Shown: piece after piece, positions 34,481 through 43,641 of the stretch
Position numbering within the stretch: the first letter of the stretch is position 1
How the letters are laid out: each line of letters opens with the position of its first letter
Assembly (NCBI RefSeq): GCF_000686885.1
Contig: NZ_JMLU01000024.1
Span: 1 to 56,995, forward strand
Source of the DNA: Flavobacterium sasangense DSM 21067
Lineage (GTDB): Bacteria > Bacteroidota > Bacteroidia > Flavobacteriales > Flavobacteriaceae
DNA length: 56,995 nucleotides
Reading direction: 5' to 3'
Translations under genes and position numbers: made by a program
The notes under the pieces: generated by a model
Told to the model about the DNA's origin: nothing
The model's input: only the letters and a program-made list of their open reading frames with translations
The model's database searches: none

Positions 34481-34546
34481 CAAATTTATGAAATTGAGTG
34501 CTTTAAAAGTATGATTACAATCATAAAAAAGGATATTTTTATCTTT
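34481..34546 (-). promoter_or_regulatory. nos operon promoter with FNR-like box and second palindrome
   Basis: On the minus strand: -7 element TAAATTTG (34488-34481), a perfect box ATGAT-TACA-ATCAT at 34511-34524 centred about 43 bases before the expected start site, and upstream of it AAAGGATATTTTTATCTTT (34528-34546), one base from the GGAY-N6-RTCC palindrome. Confidence 0.65.
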
Positions 34547-34568
34547 ATTATTAACAATTGTTGAACAA

Positions 34569-34603
34569 AAAAGGCTGTTTCCAAAAAATGAAAACAGCCT
34601 TTT
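34569..34603 (-). terminator. terminator of the 596-aa gene
   Basis: 12-bp perfect stem AAAAGGCTGTTT / AAACAGCCTTTT, between the end of the 596-aa gene and the nos promoter; T-rich on the minus strand. Confidence 0.75.
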
Positions 34604-34656
34604 ACAAAAACCTACTTATAAAAATTAAATAACCCTCATTATTAAGTAATTATCTT

Positions 34657-36447
34657 TTAAACTGGAATCGTATTGAATTCTAATTTATTCAATTGTAATT
34701 CCAATTGTAAAATATCGTTTTGAATTTTTGAATTCTTTTCCTGAAAAACCGATTTGTAATAATCTATCCCATTTAAAAGATTCGCTTTAAATGTTTCCCA
34801 TTTTTTAATTTGTTGGGGAGTAATTTCTAAAACTTCATTTATTTGGTTAGTCAAATACGAAACATACAAACCTAATTCTTTCACAAACATATTAGGTCTA
34901 TCGGTATGATTTTCGATTTCTTTTTTGCCGTAAATATGTTGAATCATCTCTTTCAATGAAAATTCTCTAGAAAAGTAAGCCATATTTGGACCAGGACAAA
35001 CCACAACACCTTGCGCTTGACCTTTGATTGGAATTCCTAATTCGATATGACTTGCATTTGCTAATCCCACACACAAACATGATTTTTCTGTAATTGAATT
35101 GTATTCTTTCGTGTAAGCTTCAAACGAAATGCTATCACGTTTTGCTTCTAATTCTTCTAATTTCTTGTCTTGATGCTTTTTAGATGCGGTACAAGTACCT
35201 TCTTTTTTGTATTCTTTACTTAAAGCTAAATATTTCTTTGGGCAAGAACTTCCTGCTTTTCCTGAAGCGATACGTTGGCTTTTAAAGAAATCATTTGTCA
35301 TTCCTTTAATCGTATTGAACGGAACTCCCAAAGGCGAAATGTTACTTAAGTACAAATCTTTTTCTTTCGCATCCGCCAATAATTTTCTAGTTTCAGCATC
35401 AACCGAAGTCGCTTCTGGAACTAAAAGAAACGGTGAACCCCAACCCACAGCATCCACTTGATAATGATCTAATAAAAACTGATGTTCTTTCGCTGTTCCT
35501 ACTCCGCCTTGAACTGTGATTTTTAAAACGGGTGGTTCGTTTGGAACTTCTTTATTTTTTGACGCTAAAGCATTTGTCAATAGCGAAAAAGCCGATTGAA
35601 TCAACTCGTCTTTCTTGTTTTTGAATTCTTCTAAAATTGGGCCTAATAAAAAACCATCAGTAGCAAAAGCGTGACCTCCACAATTTAAACCTGATTCGAT
35701 TCGATATTCGGAAACCCAAAGTCCTTTTTTAGCTAAAAAATTTCCTTGAATCATTGCCGAACGGAAATCACTTACTTTCAAAATAATTTTCTTCTGAAAT
35801 TGTCCGTTTGTATTTGGATAAAAAGCATCGAAAGTTTCCATGTAACTGTACAATCTTGGATTCATTCCAGCAGAAAAAACTACGGATGAATTTGTGGTAC
35901 TGTTTACAAAACCTCTTAAAGCTGCATGCGCATCGTTGTACATTACTGGCAATTGTTCGTCGTTACTAAAATTATCTTTGTCGATTTTCGTCATGATATT
36001 CACATCGATGCTTCCTGCTGCAAAATGATGGTCAAGAATCGATTTTAATTCCATCATATTGTTTTTTCCTGAATCGATTAAATGCTCTAATTTGATTTTT
36101 AATTCGGAAGTTGTTGGCAAAATGGCGATAAAATCTTCTAATTGTGTTCTTTTTTCAATCAATTCCGATTTGAAACTTTCGAATTTTTGAGTAACAACTG
36201 TATCGAGTAAATTCAAATAATTGGTGATTCTTTTGGCTCTAAAATCTTCTACTTTTTGTGAGATTTCTTCATACGGTTGCTTGAATTTTTCGGCATAAAA
36301 AGCGGTCATTTTTTCAATCAAATCGTCATCCATAATCGAAATTACAGAATCAATTCCGTATTGCGCAACTCGCACTGGACTATCAATAGTGAACGCCAAT
36401 CCCATAACAGGAATGTGAAAAGTGTGTACGTTTTTTTGTAAAGTCAT
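34657..36447 (-). CDS. uncharacterised 596-aa protein of the denitrification island, TIM-barrel-like
   Basis: I do not recognise a named family. Residues 1-200 include long amphipathic helices. The middle has features of an FMN-type TIM barrel: GLNCGGHAFATDGFLLGP (about 250-268), LKITVQGGVGTAKEH and YQVDAVGWGSPFLLVPEA (about 310-350), reminiscent of nitronate monooxygenase or glutamate synthase-like barrels. A set of Cys follows (SSCPKKY, GTCTASK, KSCLCVG, VVVCPGP) that could hold an Fe-S cluster. A coiled coil closes the protein. No signal peptide, so cytoplasmic. It is a single-gene unit with its own FNR-like box and terminator, between nos and nor operons. Confidence 0.65.
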   Translation of the reverse strand: MTLQKNVHTFHIPVMGLAFTIDSPVRVAQYGIDSVISIMDDDLIEKMTAFYAEKFKQPYEEISQKVEDFRAKRITNYLNLLDTVVTQKFESFKSELIEKRTQLEDFIAILPTTSELKIKLEHLIDSGKNNMMELKSILDHHFAAGSIDVNIMTKIDKDNFSNDEQLPVMYNDAHAALRGFVNSTTNSSVVFSAGMNPRLYSYMETFDAFYPNTNGQFQKKIILKVSDFRSAMIQGNFLAKKGLWVSEYRIESGLNCGGHAFATDGFLLGPILEEFKNKKDELIQSAFSLLTNALASKNKEVPNEPPVLKITVQGGVGTAKEHQFLLDHYQVDAVGWGSPFLLVPEATSVDAETRKLLADAKEKDLYLSNISPLGVPFNTIKGMTNDFFKSQRIASGKAGSSCPKKYLALSKEYKKEGTCTASKKHQDKKLEELEAKRDSISFEAYTKEYNSITEKSCLCVGLANASHIELGIPIKGQAQGVVVCPGPNMAYFSREFSLKEMIQHIYGKKEIENHTDRPNMFVKELGLYVSYLTNQINEVLEITPQQIKKWETFKANLLNGIDYYKSVFQEKNSKIQNDILQLELQLNKLEFNTIPV

Positions 36448-36534
36448 ATTGTTTTCTTGGTTAATTTTTGCATTCTATTTATTTCTTAACAAAATAAATA
36501 GTGACAAATAAAATACAATCCTTCAGATTAATAT

Positions 36535-36548
36535 ATGATTATTATCAT
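36535..36548 (-). promoter_or_regulatory. FNR-like box before the 596-aa gene
   Basis: Perfect ATGAT-TATT-ATCAT, 88 bases before the ATG. A -7-like TTTATTTG (near 36512-36505, minus strand) would place the box about 43 bases before the start site, as at the nos, nirK and di-iron repair promoters. Confidence 0.55.
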
Positions 36549-36568
36549 GCTTTGAAAATTGGAAAAAT

Positions 36569-36808
36569 TTAAAGTAAAATCACTAAAATAATTCCCATTA
36601 AACCACCAAAACCTAATATCAAATATTTCCAAAAAGGATGTGCTTTTTTTAATTCCATAAACTGAAAAGCTACTAACCAAAACTTAATTAAAGCTAAAGT
36701 CACGACCGCTGTTGCCATAATTTCTGCACTTACATTTAATGCTAAAAAAGCAGCAATTATAGTCAGTGCCAACAACAAAATAAACGTAGAAGAAATAGTG
36801 TCTTTCAT
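36569..36808 (-). CDS. norF: NorF-like small membrane protein (cytochrome oxidase subunit IV family)
   Basis: 79 residues, three transmembrane helices (about 8-27, 31-50, 57-78), with LIKFWLVAFQFMELKKAHPFWKY typical of prokaryotic cytochrome oxidase subunit IV/NorF. It follows norE after 10 bases. In other denitrifiers norE and norF support NO reductase activity without being catalytic. Confidence 0.8.
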   Translation of the reverse strand: MKDTISSTFILLLALTIIAAFLALNVSAEIMATAVVTLALIKFWLVAFQFMELKKAHPFWKYLILGFGGLMGIILVILL

Positions 36809-36818
36809 AATCTTACAT

Positions 36819-37388
36819 TTAAAAAAGTAAATAAAGTACAGGAAATAAAAGCAACCAAATTAAATCGCACATGTGCCAAAAACTGGCACTAGCTTCGATG
36901 TCTTCAAAGGATGCTTCGGTTTGTTTTTTTCTGATGGAAAATGTAATTACTAATAAGATTACCAATCCCACCAAAACATGTATAAAATGAAAACCCGTTA
37001 ATAACCAATAAAATCTAAAAAACGAATTGTAATCCATGTGCAATCCGGCTTCTAATTTTTCGTAATATTCAAATGATTTTAGAACCAAGAATCCGAAACC
37101 TCCAAGCATTGCCCAATTGAAATAAAACAACGCTTTTTTGATGTTAGCGGCTTTAAAAAAACAGATTCCTTTGGCTACAAAAAATCCGCTGGTTAACAAC
37201 AAAATCGTGTTTATAGTTCCAATTGTTTTATTCAGTTTTAAACTACTGCTGTGAAACAATTCGCGTTCTTCTGAACCGTAATAAGCTAATGCTAAAATCG
37301 CCATTCCGAAAGTGATGAGTTCCAAATAAATAATAATCCAAATTAAAATACCTCCTGGCGGATAATATATTGATTTTGTATTGTTCAT
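36819..37388 (-). CDS. norE: NorE-like protein (cytochrome c oxidase subunit III family)
   Basis: 189 residues, five transmembrane helices. Subunit III marks: PPGGILIWIIIYLELITFGMAI at the start, FRFYWLLTGFHFIHVLVGLVILL, and the ending ASASFWHMCDLIWLLLFPVLYLLF. It overlaps the end of the carbonic anhydrase gene by 4 bases. Placement with norCBQD identifies it as NorE rather than an oxidase subunit. Confidence 0.85.
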   Translation of the reverse strand: MNNTKSIYYPPGGILIWIIIYLELITFGMAILALAYYGSEERELFHSSSLKLNKTIGTINTILLLTSGFFVAKGICFFKAANIKKALFYFNWAMLGGFGFLVLKSFEYYEKLEAGLHMDYNSFFRFYWLLTGFHFIHVLVGLVILLVITFSIRKKQTEASFEDIEASASFWHMCDLIWLLLFPVLYLLF

Positions 37389-38047
37389 GATTGTAATAAT
37401 TCAACTTTACCTGTGTGTAAATCGTAAAATGTTCCTACTATTTTTATTTTTTTCTGATGGACCAAATCTCTAATAATTTTGCTCGAAGAGAGAATGTGAT
37501 CTATGGTGGAAAGAACGTTCAACCGACCTGTTTCATCTGATAAATGTTCGGGTAATGGATACGTTCTATGATGACTAAATGCCACTTTTATTTGATTGGT
37601 TAATTGTGTTAAATGTCCTAAATTCACATTATCAATTGCACCTTGAACCGCACCACAATTGGAATGTCCTAACACAACCAACAATTTTGTTCCTTTTACT
37701 TTAACGGCATATTCCATACTTCCTAAAATGTTTGGATCTTCAATATTTCCAGCAACTCGTGCTACAAATAAATTTCCAATTCCTTGGTCAAAAACAATTT
37801 CTGGCGGCACACGAGAATCGATACAAGACAACACAAAAGTGTGCGGATGTTGGTCTTTTTCAGAATAGTGAGCTTCATCAATGAAATCATGATGCATCGG
37901 TACATTATTAACATAACGCTGGTTTCCTTCCATCAATTCTCTCAAAGCTTCATTTGCCGTTTTTGGAACATGATGATGCTCGACAGTTTCACACGAAAAA
38001 ATAAAGATGATAAAAATGCTGAATAAAATCGTACCTATAATTCTCAT
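37385..38047 (-). CDS. lipoprotein beta-carbonic anhydrase inside the nor operon
   Basis: 220 residues. A lipoprotein signal (IIFIFSC-ETVEHHH, Cys19) leads into a beta-class carbonic anhydrase with the zinc ligands in SCIDSRVPPEIVFDQG and GHSNCGAVQGAI. It interconverts CO2 and bicarbonate, here on the periplasmic side. A membrane-anchored carbonic anhydrase in a nor operon is odd; it might adjust pH or proton supply near the reductases, which is inference. It follows the hemerythrin/PAS gene after 11 bases. Confidence 0.9.
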   Translation of the reverse strand: MRIIGTILFSIFIIFIFSCETVEHHHVPKTANEALRELMEGNQRYVNNVPMHHDFIDEAHYSEKDQHPHTFVLSCIDSRVPPEIVFDQGIGNLFVARVAGNIEDPNILGSMEYAVKVKGTKLLVVLGHSNCGAVQGAIDNVNLGHLTQLTNQIKVAFSHHRTYPLPEHLSDETGRLNVLSTIDHILSSSKIIRDLVHQKKIKIVGTFYDLHTGKVELLQS

Positions 38048-38058
38048 AACTCTTTCTA

Positions 38059-39030
38059 TTAATTATTCCATTCTAACAATCGTTTTTCGCCGTTAATTTG
38101 TTTGATATCTGTAATATCTTGTGACATTTCGATTACGCCTTTATATCTTTTTTGAGTATCTCTAACTGCAAAATAGCGAATGTAAATCAGACGTTCTTTG
38201 TAGTTAATCCAGAAAGAAGCTTCGTTTTGCTCGCCTTTTCTAAACGCTTCTAAAATTTGCAAAACGGTATCCACACTTTTAGGCGGATGACAAAAACGAA
38301 CTTCTCTACCAATAATTCCGGCACTTCTTGGAAACACGCGTTCTTCGCCTCGATTGTAGAAAATTACTTTATCGTTTTCATCAACATAAGTTAAATCGAT
38401 GGGTAACGTTTTGAAAAGTAAGTTTACTTGTTCAATTGTCATGAAACCTTCATCATAATGCGCTGCATTTTCGTTGAAAACCACATCGGTTCTGCGTTCT
38501 GTATCTTGAGAAGGATGAATGTATTCTGATTCTTTGGGGAATTTTGGTGGCGCTTCTGATAACATCCAACCAATTTCGTCTTCTCCTTTTCGCATTTTAA
38601 TCCAATCCTCTTCTGATAGCATTTCTAAAGCATTTGGAAACAACACGTTTTCTTCTACTTCAAGTAATCGATATAAATTTTGAGAGATTAAATTGGTATT
38701 GTGTTTAGCGGAAGTGAAATCTTGGTCATCCAAATTTTTTCTAACAATGCGAAACATTTCTCTAATCGTATCGTGAAACGACCACATATTGCGAGAAGGT
38801 CCTGTCCAACCTTTTTGTTCTAAAAACGGAAATAATTGATTTTCTTTTCGTTCAAAACGTTTTTCAACAGTTGCTAAATGATTGAAAACATTGTAAAATT
38901 TCTGAAATTCTTCTTTTGGATTTATGCTATTCAATTCTTCCAATAACTGATGAATCAAATCGGTTTCTAAGAAATAAGTATGAATGGGATGTCCTTCAAT
39001 CACGTTTGTATGTGTTTCTGATGTTGCCAT
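38059..39030 (-). CDS. hemerythrin-like and PAS domain protein (DUF438 type)
   Basis: 323 residues from the ATG at 39030, directly after the norD stop; a start at 39054 would overlap norD. The N-terminal half is hemerythrin-like (EGHPIHTYFLETDLIHQLL, VEKRFERKENQLFPFLE, MWSFHDTIREMF, VEENVLFPNALEM), giving His and Glu for a di-iron or haem site. The C-terminal half is a PAS domain (LPIDLTYVDENDKVIFYN, VRFCHPPKSVDTVLQ). DUF438 proteins combine the same parts. It may sense or bind NO or oxygen for the nor system. No output domain follows the PAS. Confidence 0.82.
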   Translation of the reverse strand: MATSETHTNVIEGHPIHTYFLETDLIHQLLEELNSINPKEEFQKFYNVFNHLATVEKRFERKENQLFPFLEQKGWTGPSRNMWSFHDTIREMFRIVRKNLDDQDFTSAKHNTNLISQNLYRLLEVEENVLFPNALEMLSEEDWIKMRKGEDEIGWMLSEAPPKFPKESEYIHPSQDTERRTDVVFNENAAHYDEGFMTIEQVNLLFKTLPIDLTYVDENDKVIFYNRGEERVFPRSAGIIGREVRFCHPPKSVDTVLQILEAFRKGEQNEASFWINYKERLIYIRYFAVRDTQKRYKGVIEMSQDITDIKQINGEKRLLEWNN

Positions 39031-39031
39031 T

Positions 39032-40828
39032 TTATTGATGTTTGATTTTCTCATAAAGTTTTACCAATGATTTTAGTAAAGCTTCGGGAGAGGTTAATAT
39101 TTGATAATGATTTTGACCGAACATTTGCGGTAAATAATATTTGGCTTGCGCTTCGATGGCTAAAGCATACGAATTGATTTTTCGTTCGTTCAGTTCTCGC
39201 AACGCTTGTTTGATGTCTTGAATTCCGTGTTGTCCTTCGTATTTATCGTAATCGTTTGGTTTTCCATCGGAAAGCACGATAATCCATTTGTTTTTGGCAT
39301 CCAATTGATCCATTCGTGCGCCAGCGTGACGTAATGCGGGACCAATTCGAGTATAACCATTAGGCTCAACAGCTCCGATTTTATGTTTGGCTTTGTTCCA
39401 ACTTTCGTTGAAATCTTTCAAAGTCAGATAAGTCGTGAAATTTCTAGTTTTGGAATAAAATCCATCAATCGCAAAATCGATATCGAATTCATGCAGAATT
39501 TCGCCAAATAAAATAGAAACTTCTTTTTCTACATCAATCACTCGATTTCCTGCGGCATAACCATCGCTTGAAAGACTAATATCTAACAAAACTAAAATCG
39601 CAATATCTTTGTTTTTCTTTCTTTGCGATAAATAAATGCGTTCGTCTGGCGATTTTCCAGAATGAATGTCGGTATATAAATCGGTTAACGCGTCTAAATC
39701 GAAAGCGTCACCTTGTAATTGTCTTCGTTGTTGTTGCATTTTATTATTTACGCTGGTAAGCATTTTTCGTAAACCATTTAAAGTGGTTTTGTACTTCGCC
39801 ATAGTATTTTTATAATAAGTTGCGTGGGTTTTGAGTTGGGTTTTTGGATACACTTTACAGAAATTAGTCAAGTAATTACGTTTTTTAAAATCCCACTCGT
39901 CATATTTTAGATGAAAGCCTTTTTCATCTACCTCAGCACTTTCGGCAATGGAAGTATTCTCAACAAAATCGGCTTGATATACAGAATGTACCATATCATC
40001 CACACGAACCGTAAACTTCATGTTCATTTCTTCCAAGGCTTCTTGATGGTCTTTTAAATCGTCTTTTCCATCAAAATCACGCCAATTTCCGTTGAATTCT
40101 TCTGCAGTTTCAATTTTCTCGAAACTGTGCATTAAGACATAATCTTCTTGTTGTTTTTTGTCAATAGTAAGCGATTCAATTTCTTCAACGGCTTTCGCAT
40201 GAAGCGTGGTTTCGGCTACGACATTGTTTTTTATTTTTTTAGTATTGTCATCGAAATTTTGCAATACATTTTCGGATTCAATTTCGGGTGTGTTTTTCAT
40301 CCATTTTCCGTACAACCAAGAATAATCAATGGATTGGTCTTTTTTATTAACGGGTAATTTTGGCACCGCATCATAATAAAACTCTTGCATGGATGGATAA
40401 TTTTCAAACATTTTTCCAATGACTAATGGCGCAGTTTCAAAAGCTTTTTCCAAAGAAAGTTCTGGTGAATTATCTTGGTTATCCCAATTGAAATTCAGTT
40501 GTTTTTGAATACTCAAATACACTGTTCTGAAAAAATAGAATTTCAGATTTTCTTCTTTTGTTGGGAATAGCGAACAATTTATTGGAAGAAAGAAGTTTTT
40601 GTTTTTGTAACCGCCTTCGCGTTCGGCTGGAAAAATTTCGATTGGCACACCACAAATCGCTCTAGCAAAAAGAGTCAATCGTGGTTTAATATCAGATAAG
40701 TTGATTTGACGGCTCAGAATTTCGGCATCATTGAGTCGTTTATTTTTAAAGTACTTGAGTACTTTTTTATAGATAATTTCGTCTAATTCTAAGCCCATAA
40801 CTCCAATCTTTAAATCATTAAATCGCAC
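39032..40828 (-). CDS. norD: NO reductase activation protein NorD (VWA domain)
   Basis: 598 residues, cytoplasmic. The C-terminal von Willebrand A domain has the metal-ion site LLDISLSSDGY (DxSxS), TRIGPALRHAG and VLSDGKPNDYDKY. With the AAA+ protein NorQ it is thought to insert the non-haem iron FeB into NorB. It overlaps norQ by 19 bases. Confidence 0.92.
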   Translation of the reverse strand: MRFNDLKIGVMGLELDEIIYKKVLKYFKNKRLNDAEILSRQINLSDIKPRLTLFARAICGVPIEIFPAEREGGYKNKNFFLPINCSLFPTKEENLKFYFFRTVYLSIQKQLNFNWDNQDNSPELSLEKAFETAPLVIGKMFENYPSMQEFYYDAVPKLPVNKKDQSIDYSWLYGKWMKNTPEIESENVLQNFDDNTKKIKNNVVAETTLHAKAVEEIESLTIDKKQQEDYVLMHSFEKIETAEEFNGNWRDFDGKDDLKDHQEALEEMNMKFTVRVDDMVHSVYQADFVENTSIAESAEVDEKGFHLKYDEWDFKKRNYLTNFCKVYPKTQLKTHATYYKNTMAKYKTTLNGLRKMLTSVNNKMQQQRRQLQGDAFDLDALTDLYTDIHSGKSPDERIYLSQRKKNKDIAILVLLDISLSSDGYAAGNRVIDVEKEVSILFGEILHEFDIDFAIDGFYSKTRNFTTYLTLKDFNESWNKAKHKIGAVEPNGYTRIGPALRHAGARMDQLDAKNKWIIVLSDGKPNDYDKYEGQHGIQDIKQALRELNERKINSYALAIEAQAKYYLPQMFGQNHYQILTSPEALLKSLVKLYEKIKHQ

Positions 40829-41595
40829 AAATCGTTTAAAGCTTGAATGGTTTCTTGCTCGTCTGTTAAAGGTTCAACAACGGCAACGTGAACGGCTAAT
40901 CGTTTTGGTAATCCGTTATTTATAAGTTTCGCGGCGTCCACTAATAAACGGGTGGAAACGGTTTCGGTTAGGCCTAATTCGGTAAGATTTCTAATTTTTG
41001 TTCCAATAGTGACTAACTTTTGAGCGATATCGGCTTGAATTCCGGTTTCATTAATTAAAATTTCGGCTTCTATTTTTGGATTGGGATAATCGAATGAAAG
41101 TGCTACAAATCGTTGACGAGTAGAAGGTTTTAATTCTTTGAATCCTTTTTGATATCCTGGATTAAACGAAGCTACCAAAAGAAAATCAGGATGTGCTTTG
41201 ATGGTTTCTCCTAATTTATCAATAAAAAGTTCTCTTCTATGATCGGTTAAAGAGTGAATAGCTACGATGACATCAGGACGCGCTTCGGCAACCTCATCTA
41301 AATATAAAATGTATCCGTTTTTTACGGCTATGGATAAAGGTCCGTCAATCCAAATGGTTTCGGCTCCTTTGATGATAAAACGTCCAATTAAATCGGTTGC
41401 TGAAGTTTCTTCGTGACAACTTACGGTGACTAATGTTTTGTTTACTTCATTCGCCATATATTCGATAAAACGGGACTTTCCAGAGCCGGTTGGACCTTTC
41501 AATAATAAAGGCAATCGCAATTGGTTGATTTGATTGAAAATTTCAATTTCTGAACCTACTGCTTTATAAAATATGGTTTTTTCTGCTACTATCAT
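40810..41595 (-). CDS. norQ: NO reductase activation ATPase NorQ (AAA+, MoxR family)
   Basis: 261 residues. Walker A GPTGSGKS at 34-41, Walker B ILYLDEVAEA, sensor region VASFNPGYQKG and arginine region STRQRFVAL. It works with NorD in maturation of NorB. It starts 109 bases after norB; that gap has no clear promoter element, so the operon probably continues through it. Confidence 0.93.
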   Translation of the reverse strand: MIVAEKTIFYKAVGSEIEIFNQINQLRLPLLLKGPTGSGKSRFIEYMANEVNKTLVTVSCHEETSATDLIGRFIIKGAETIWIDGPLSIAVKNGYILYLDEVAEARPDVIVAIHSLTDHRRELFIDKLGETIKAHPDFLLVASFNPGYQKGFKELKPSTRQRFVALSFDYPNPKIEAEILINETGIQADIAQKLVTIGTKIRNLTELGLTETVSTRLLVDAAKLINNGLPKRLAVHVAVVEPLTDEQETIQALNDLCDLMI

Positions 41596-41704
41596 GGCAA
41601 TTTATTTTTGAAAAAACCGAAACCAAAAGCGGGCAGCGACAACTCTGGGCAATTGGTCTCGGCTGGTTATTAATTGTGTAATTCTAACCCTTAATAATTA
41701 ATAA

Positions 41705-43039
41705 CTATTCTTTTACAAGAGCTTCATCTGTAGGTTTACCGTATTTGATAAACTCTAAAATGTATAACGTAATTCCAGTTGCAAAAAGAGAAGCACAAAG
41801 CAGTAATACTACAAAATGAATACTGATTTCGTTTTGAACATCCATGAAATCCATTTTCATTTTACGTTCCATGTACACTTGGGCAACACCTGCTACACCA
41901 AAAGCTACTGTCATTCCTAACATTCCGATATTAGACAACCAAAACGCCATGTGACCTCTTGTGCTGTCGTATAATTTTCTTCCTGTCATATTAGGCATTG
42001 CATAACTAATAATTGCTAAAACAATCATAGCGTAAGCGCCCCAGAAAGCATAGTGACCGTGCATTGCTGTTACTAAAGTTCCGTGCGTGTAAATGTTGGT
42101 TTGTGGTAAAGTGTGCGCAAATCCTAACAATCCAGCTCCAATGAAAGATACAATAGAAGCTCCGATTGTCCAGAATAATGCAATTTTGTTTGGATGTGAT
42201 TTTTCTCCTTTTCGGTACATATATACTGCGAATAATGCCATTGCCAAGAACGCTAACGGTTCTAATGCTGAGAAAATTCCACCTACGATTAACCAAATTT
42301 TATTTACTCCGATGTAGTAGTAATGGTGACCTGTTCCTAATAAACCAGAAAGGAATGTTAAACCAACGATTACATATAACCATTTCTCGATAACTTCTCG
42401 GTCAACACCAGTAAGTTTGATTAATAAGTATGATAAAATACCACCCATTATTAGTTCCCATACACCTTCAACCCATAAATGCACTACCCACCAACGGAAG
42501 AATGAATCCGTAACTTGGCTATCGAACCAAATCATACCCGGTAAGTATAATAAAGCAGCAAAAACCAATCCCATTGTTAAAACTAATGAAGTTGTTGTTC
42601 GTCTTTCTGCTTTGAATAAAGTGGTGAGGATTAATCCCAAGAACAGTAAGACATTTATAACTACTAAAACATCTAATTCTCTTGGAATTTCAAGGAATTT
42701 TCTTCCTTCCCAAATATTAAAGTGATAGCCAACGATTGCTAAAACTCCAACAACCGCCAAAGAAATCAACTGTACATAGGCCAATTTCACATTGACTAAT
42801 TCTCTTTGTGCTTCTTCAGGAATGATATAATAAGCGGCTCCCATAAAACCGGTTAATAACCAAACTACTAATAAATTCGTGTGAACAGCTCTTGCTGTAT
42901 TGAACGGAATAAAATCGTGAAGACCATCCATTCCAATTCGGGCAAAGCCCATAATAAAACCATAGATAATTTGTAATGCAAATAATAACATGCATAATCC
43001 AAAGAACCAATACGCTACTTTTTGTGATTTATATTTCAT
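41705..43039 (-). CDS. norB: nitric oxide reductase large subunit NorB
   Basis: 444 residues and 12 transmembrane helices. All cNOR ligands are present: His53 and His329 for haem b, His327 for haem b3, His187, His238 and His239 for FeB, plus Glu191, Glu195 (HLWVEGVWE) and Glu260. It reduces two NO to N2O using electrons from NorC. It lies 17 bases after norC. This is the functional-looking reductase, in contrast to the paralogue at 19424-20749. Confidence 0.95.
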   Translation of the reverse strand: MKYKSQKVAYWFFGLCMLLFALQIIYGFIMGFARIGMDGLHDFIPFNTARAVHTNLLVVWLLTGFMGAAYYIIPEEAQRELVNVKLAYVQLISLAVVGVLAIVGYHFNIWEGRKFLEIPRELDVLVVINVLLFLGLILTTLFKAERRTTTSLVLTMGLVFAALLYLPGMIWFDSQVTDSFFRWWVVHLWVEGVWELIMGGILSYLLIKLTGVDREVIEKWLYVIVGLTFLSGLLGTGHHYYYIGVNKIWLIVGGIFSALEPLAFLAMALFAVYMYRKGEKSHPNKIALFWTIGASIVSFIGAGLLGFAHTLPQTNIYTHGTLVTAMHGHYAFWGAYAMIVLAIISYAMPNMTGRKLYDSTRGHMAFWLSNIGMLGMTVAFGVAGVAQVYMERKMKMDFMDVQNEISIHFVVLLLCASLFATGITLYILEFIKYGKPTDEALVKE

Positions 43040-43056
43040 ATCTTCTAAATTTTGGA

Positions 43057-43488
43057 TTATTCTTCTTTAGCTAAAGGTGAAACCACGCGTTCAAACCCAT
43101 TCAAATCAATGTTTCCTATCCATTTGAAATAGGCAATTACAGCTTCGGCATCGGCATCGTTCATTTCGTATTTTACCATTTTTCTGCCTTTTGGTCCCCA
43201 AGGAATTGGCGATTGTAAAACGGCTTTTACATAGCCTTCTCCTCTTCTTTCGATTACTTTGGTAAGTTCAGGTGCGTAGTAGCCTCCTTCCCCAAGTATG
43301 GTATGACAACCCATACAATTATTCGATTCCCAGATTTCCTTTCCTCGAATAACTTTTGCATCAATCTTATCATGATAAGTTTGATCATTTTTAGGCATGA
43401 ACGAGTAAATGGTTAAGCCGATAAAGACTAAAAAGGTTACTACGGTTCCTCCTAAAAAAAATGCTCGTGCTTGTGATTTTGATAACAT
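43057..43488 (-). CDS. norC: nitric oxide reductase cytochrome c subunit NorC
   Basis: 143 residues: one N-terminal membrane helix (about 9-29), then a class I cytochrome c with NCMGCHTILGEGGYYAPEL and the axial Met in GRKMVKYEMND. It carries electrons from periplasmic donors to NorB. First gene of the eight-gene nor operon, with a 22-bp palindrome in its leader and an FNR-like box shared with the divergent di-iron repair gene. Confidence 0.94.
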   Translation of the reverse strand: MLSKSQARAFFLGGTVVTFLVFIGLTIYSFMPKNDQTYHDKIDAKVIRGKEIWESNNCMGCHTILGEGGYYAPELTKVIERRGEGYVKAVLQSPIPWGPKGRKMVKYEMNDADAEAVIAYFKWIGNIDLNGFERVVSPLAKEE

Positions 43489-43512
43489 ATTTTAGATATT
43501 AGTTAGAAATTA

Positions 43513-43534
43513 TAAAGGATATTTTTATCCTTTA
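43513..43534 (-). promoter_or_regulatory. 22-bp perfect palindrome in the norC leader
   Basis: AAAGGATATTTTTATCCTTT (43514-43533), flanked by T and A to make 22 bp. It would begin right after the start site expected from the -7-like TTATTTTG (43550-43543, minus strand), the place for a repressor. Related copies lie at nirK, the nos operon, nadA and the di-iron repair gene. Confidence 0.65.
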
Positions 43535-43572
43535 ATTAAGTACAAAATAACTGCCAAAAAAAAACATTCGTT

Positions 43573-43616
43573 ATGATTCAAATCATACTATGAAAATTAA
43601 ATTAAGGATAAATTTG
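43573..43616 (+). promoter_or_regulatory. shared FNR-like box and promoter of the di-iron repair gene
   Basis: Perfect box ATGAT-TCAA-ATCAT at 43573-43586 and an exact -7 element TAAATTTG at 43609-43616, with the box about 43 bases before the start site. A diverged copy of the second palindrome (AAGGATAAATTTGTCTTTT) overlaps the -7 element. The same box is placed about 43 bases before the expected norC start on the other strand. Confidence 0.65.
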
Positions 43617-43641
43617 TCTTTTATTTAAACAATACATCATT

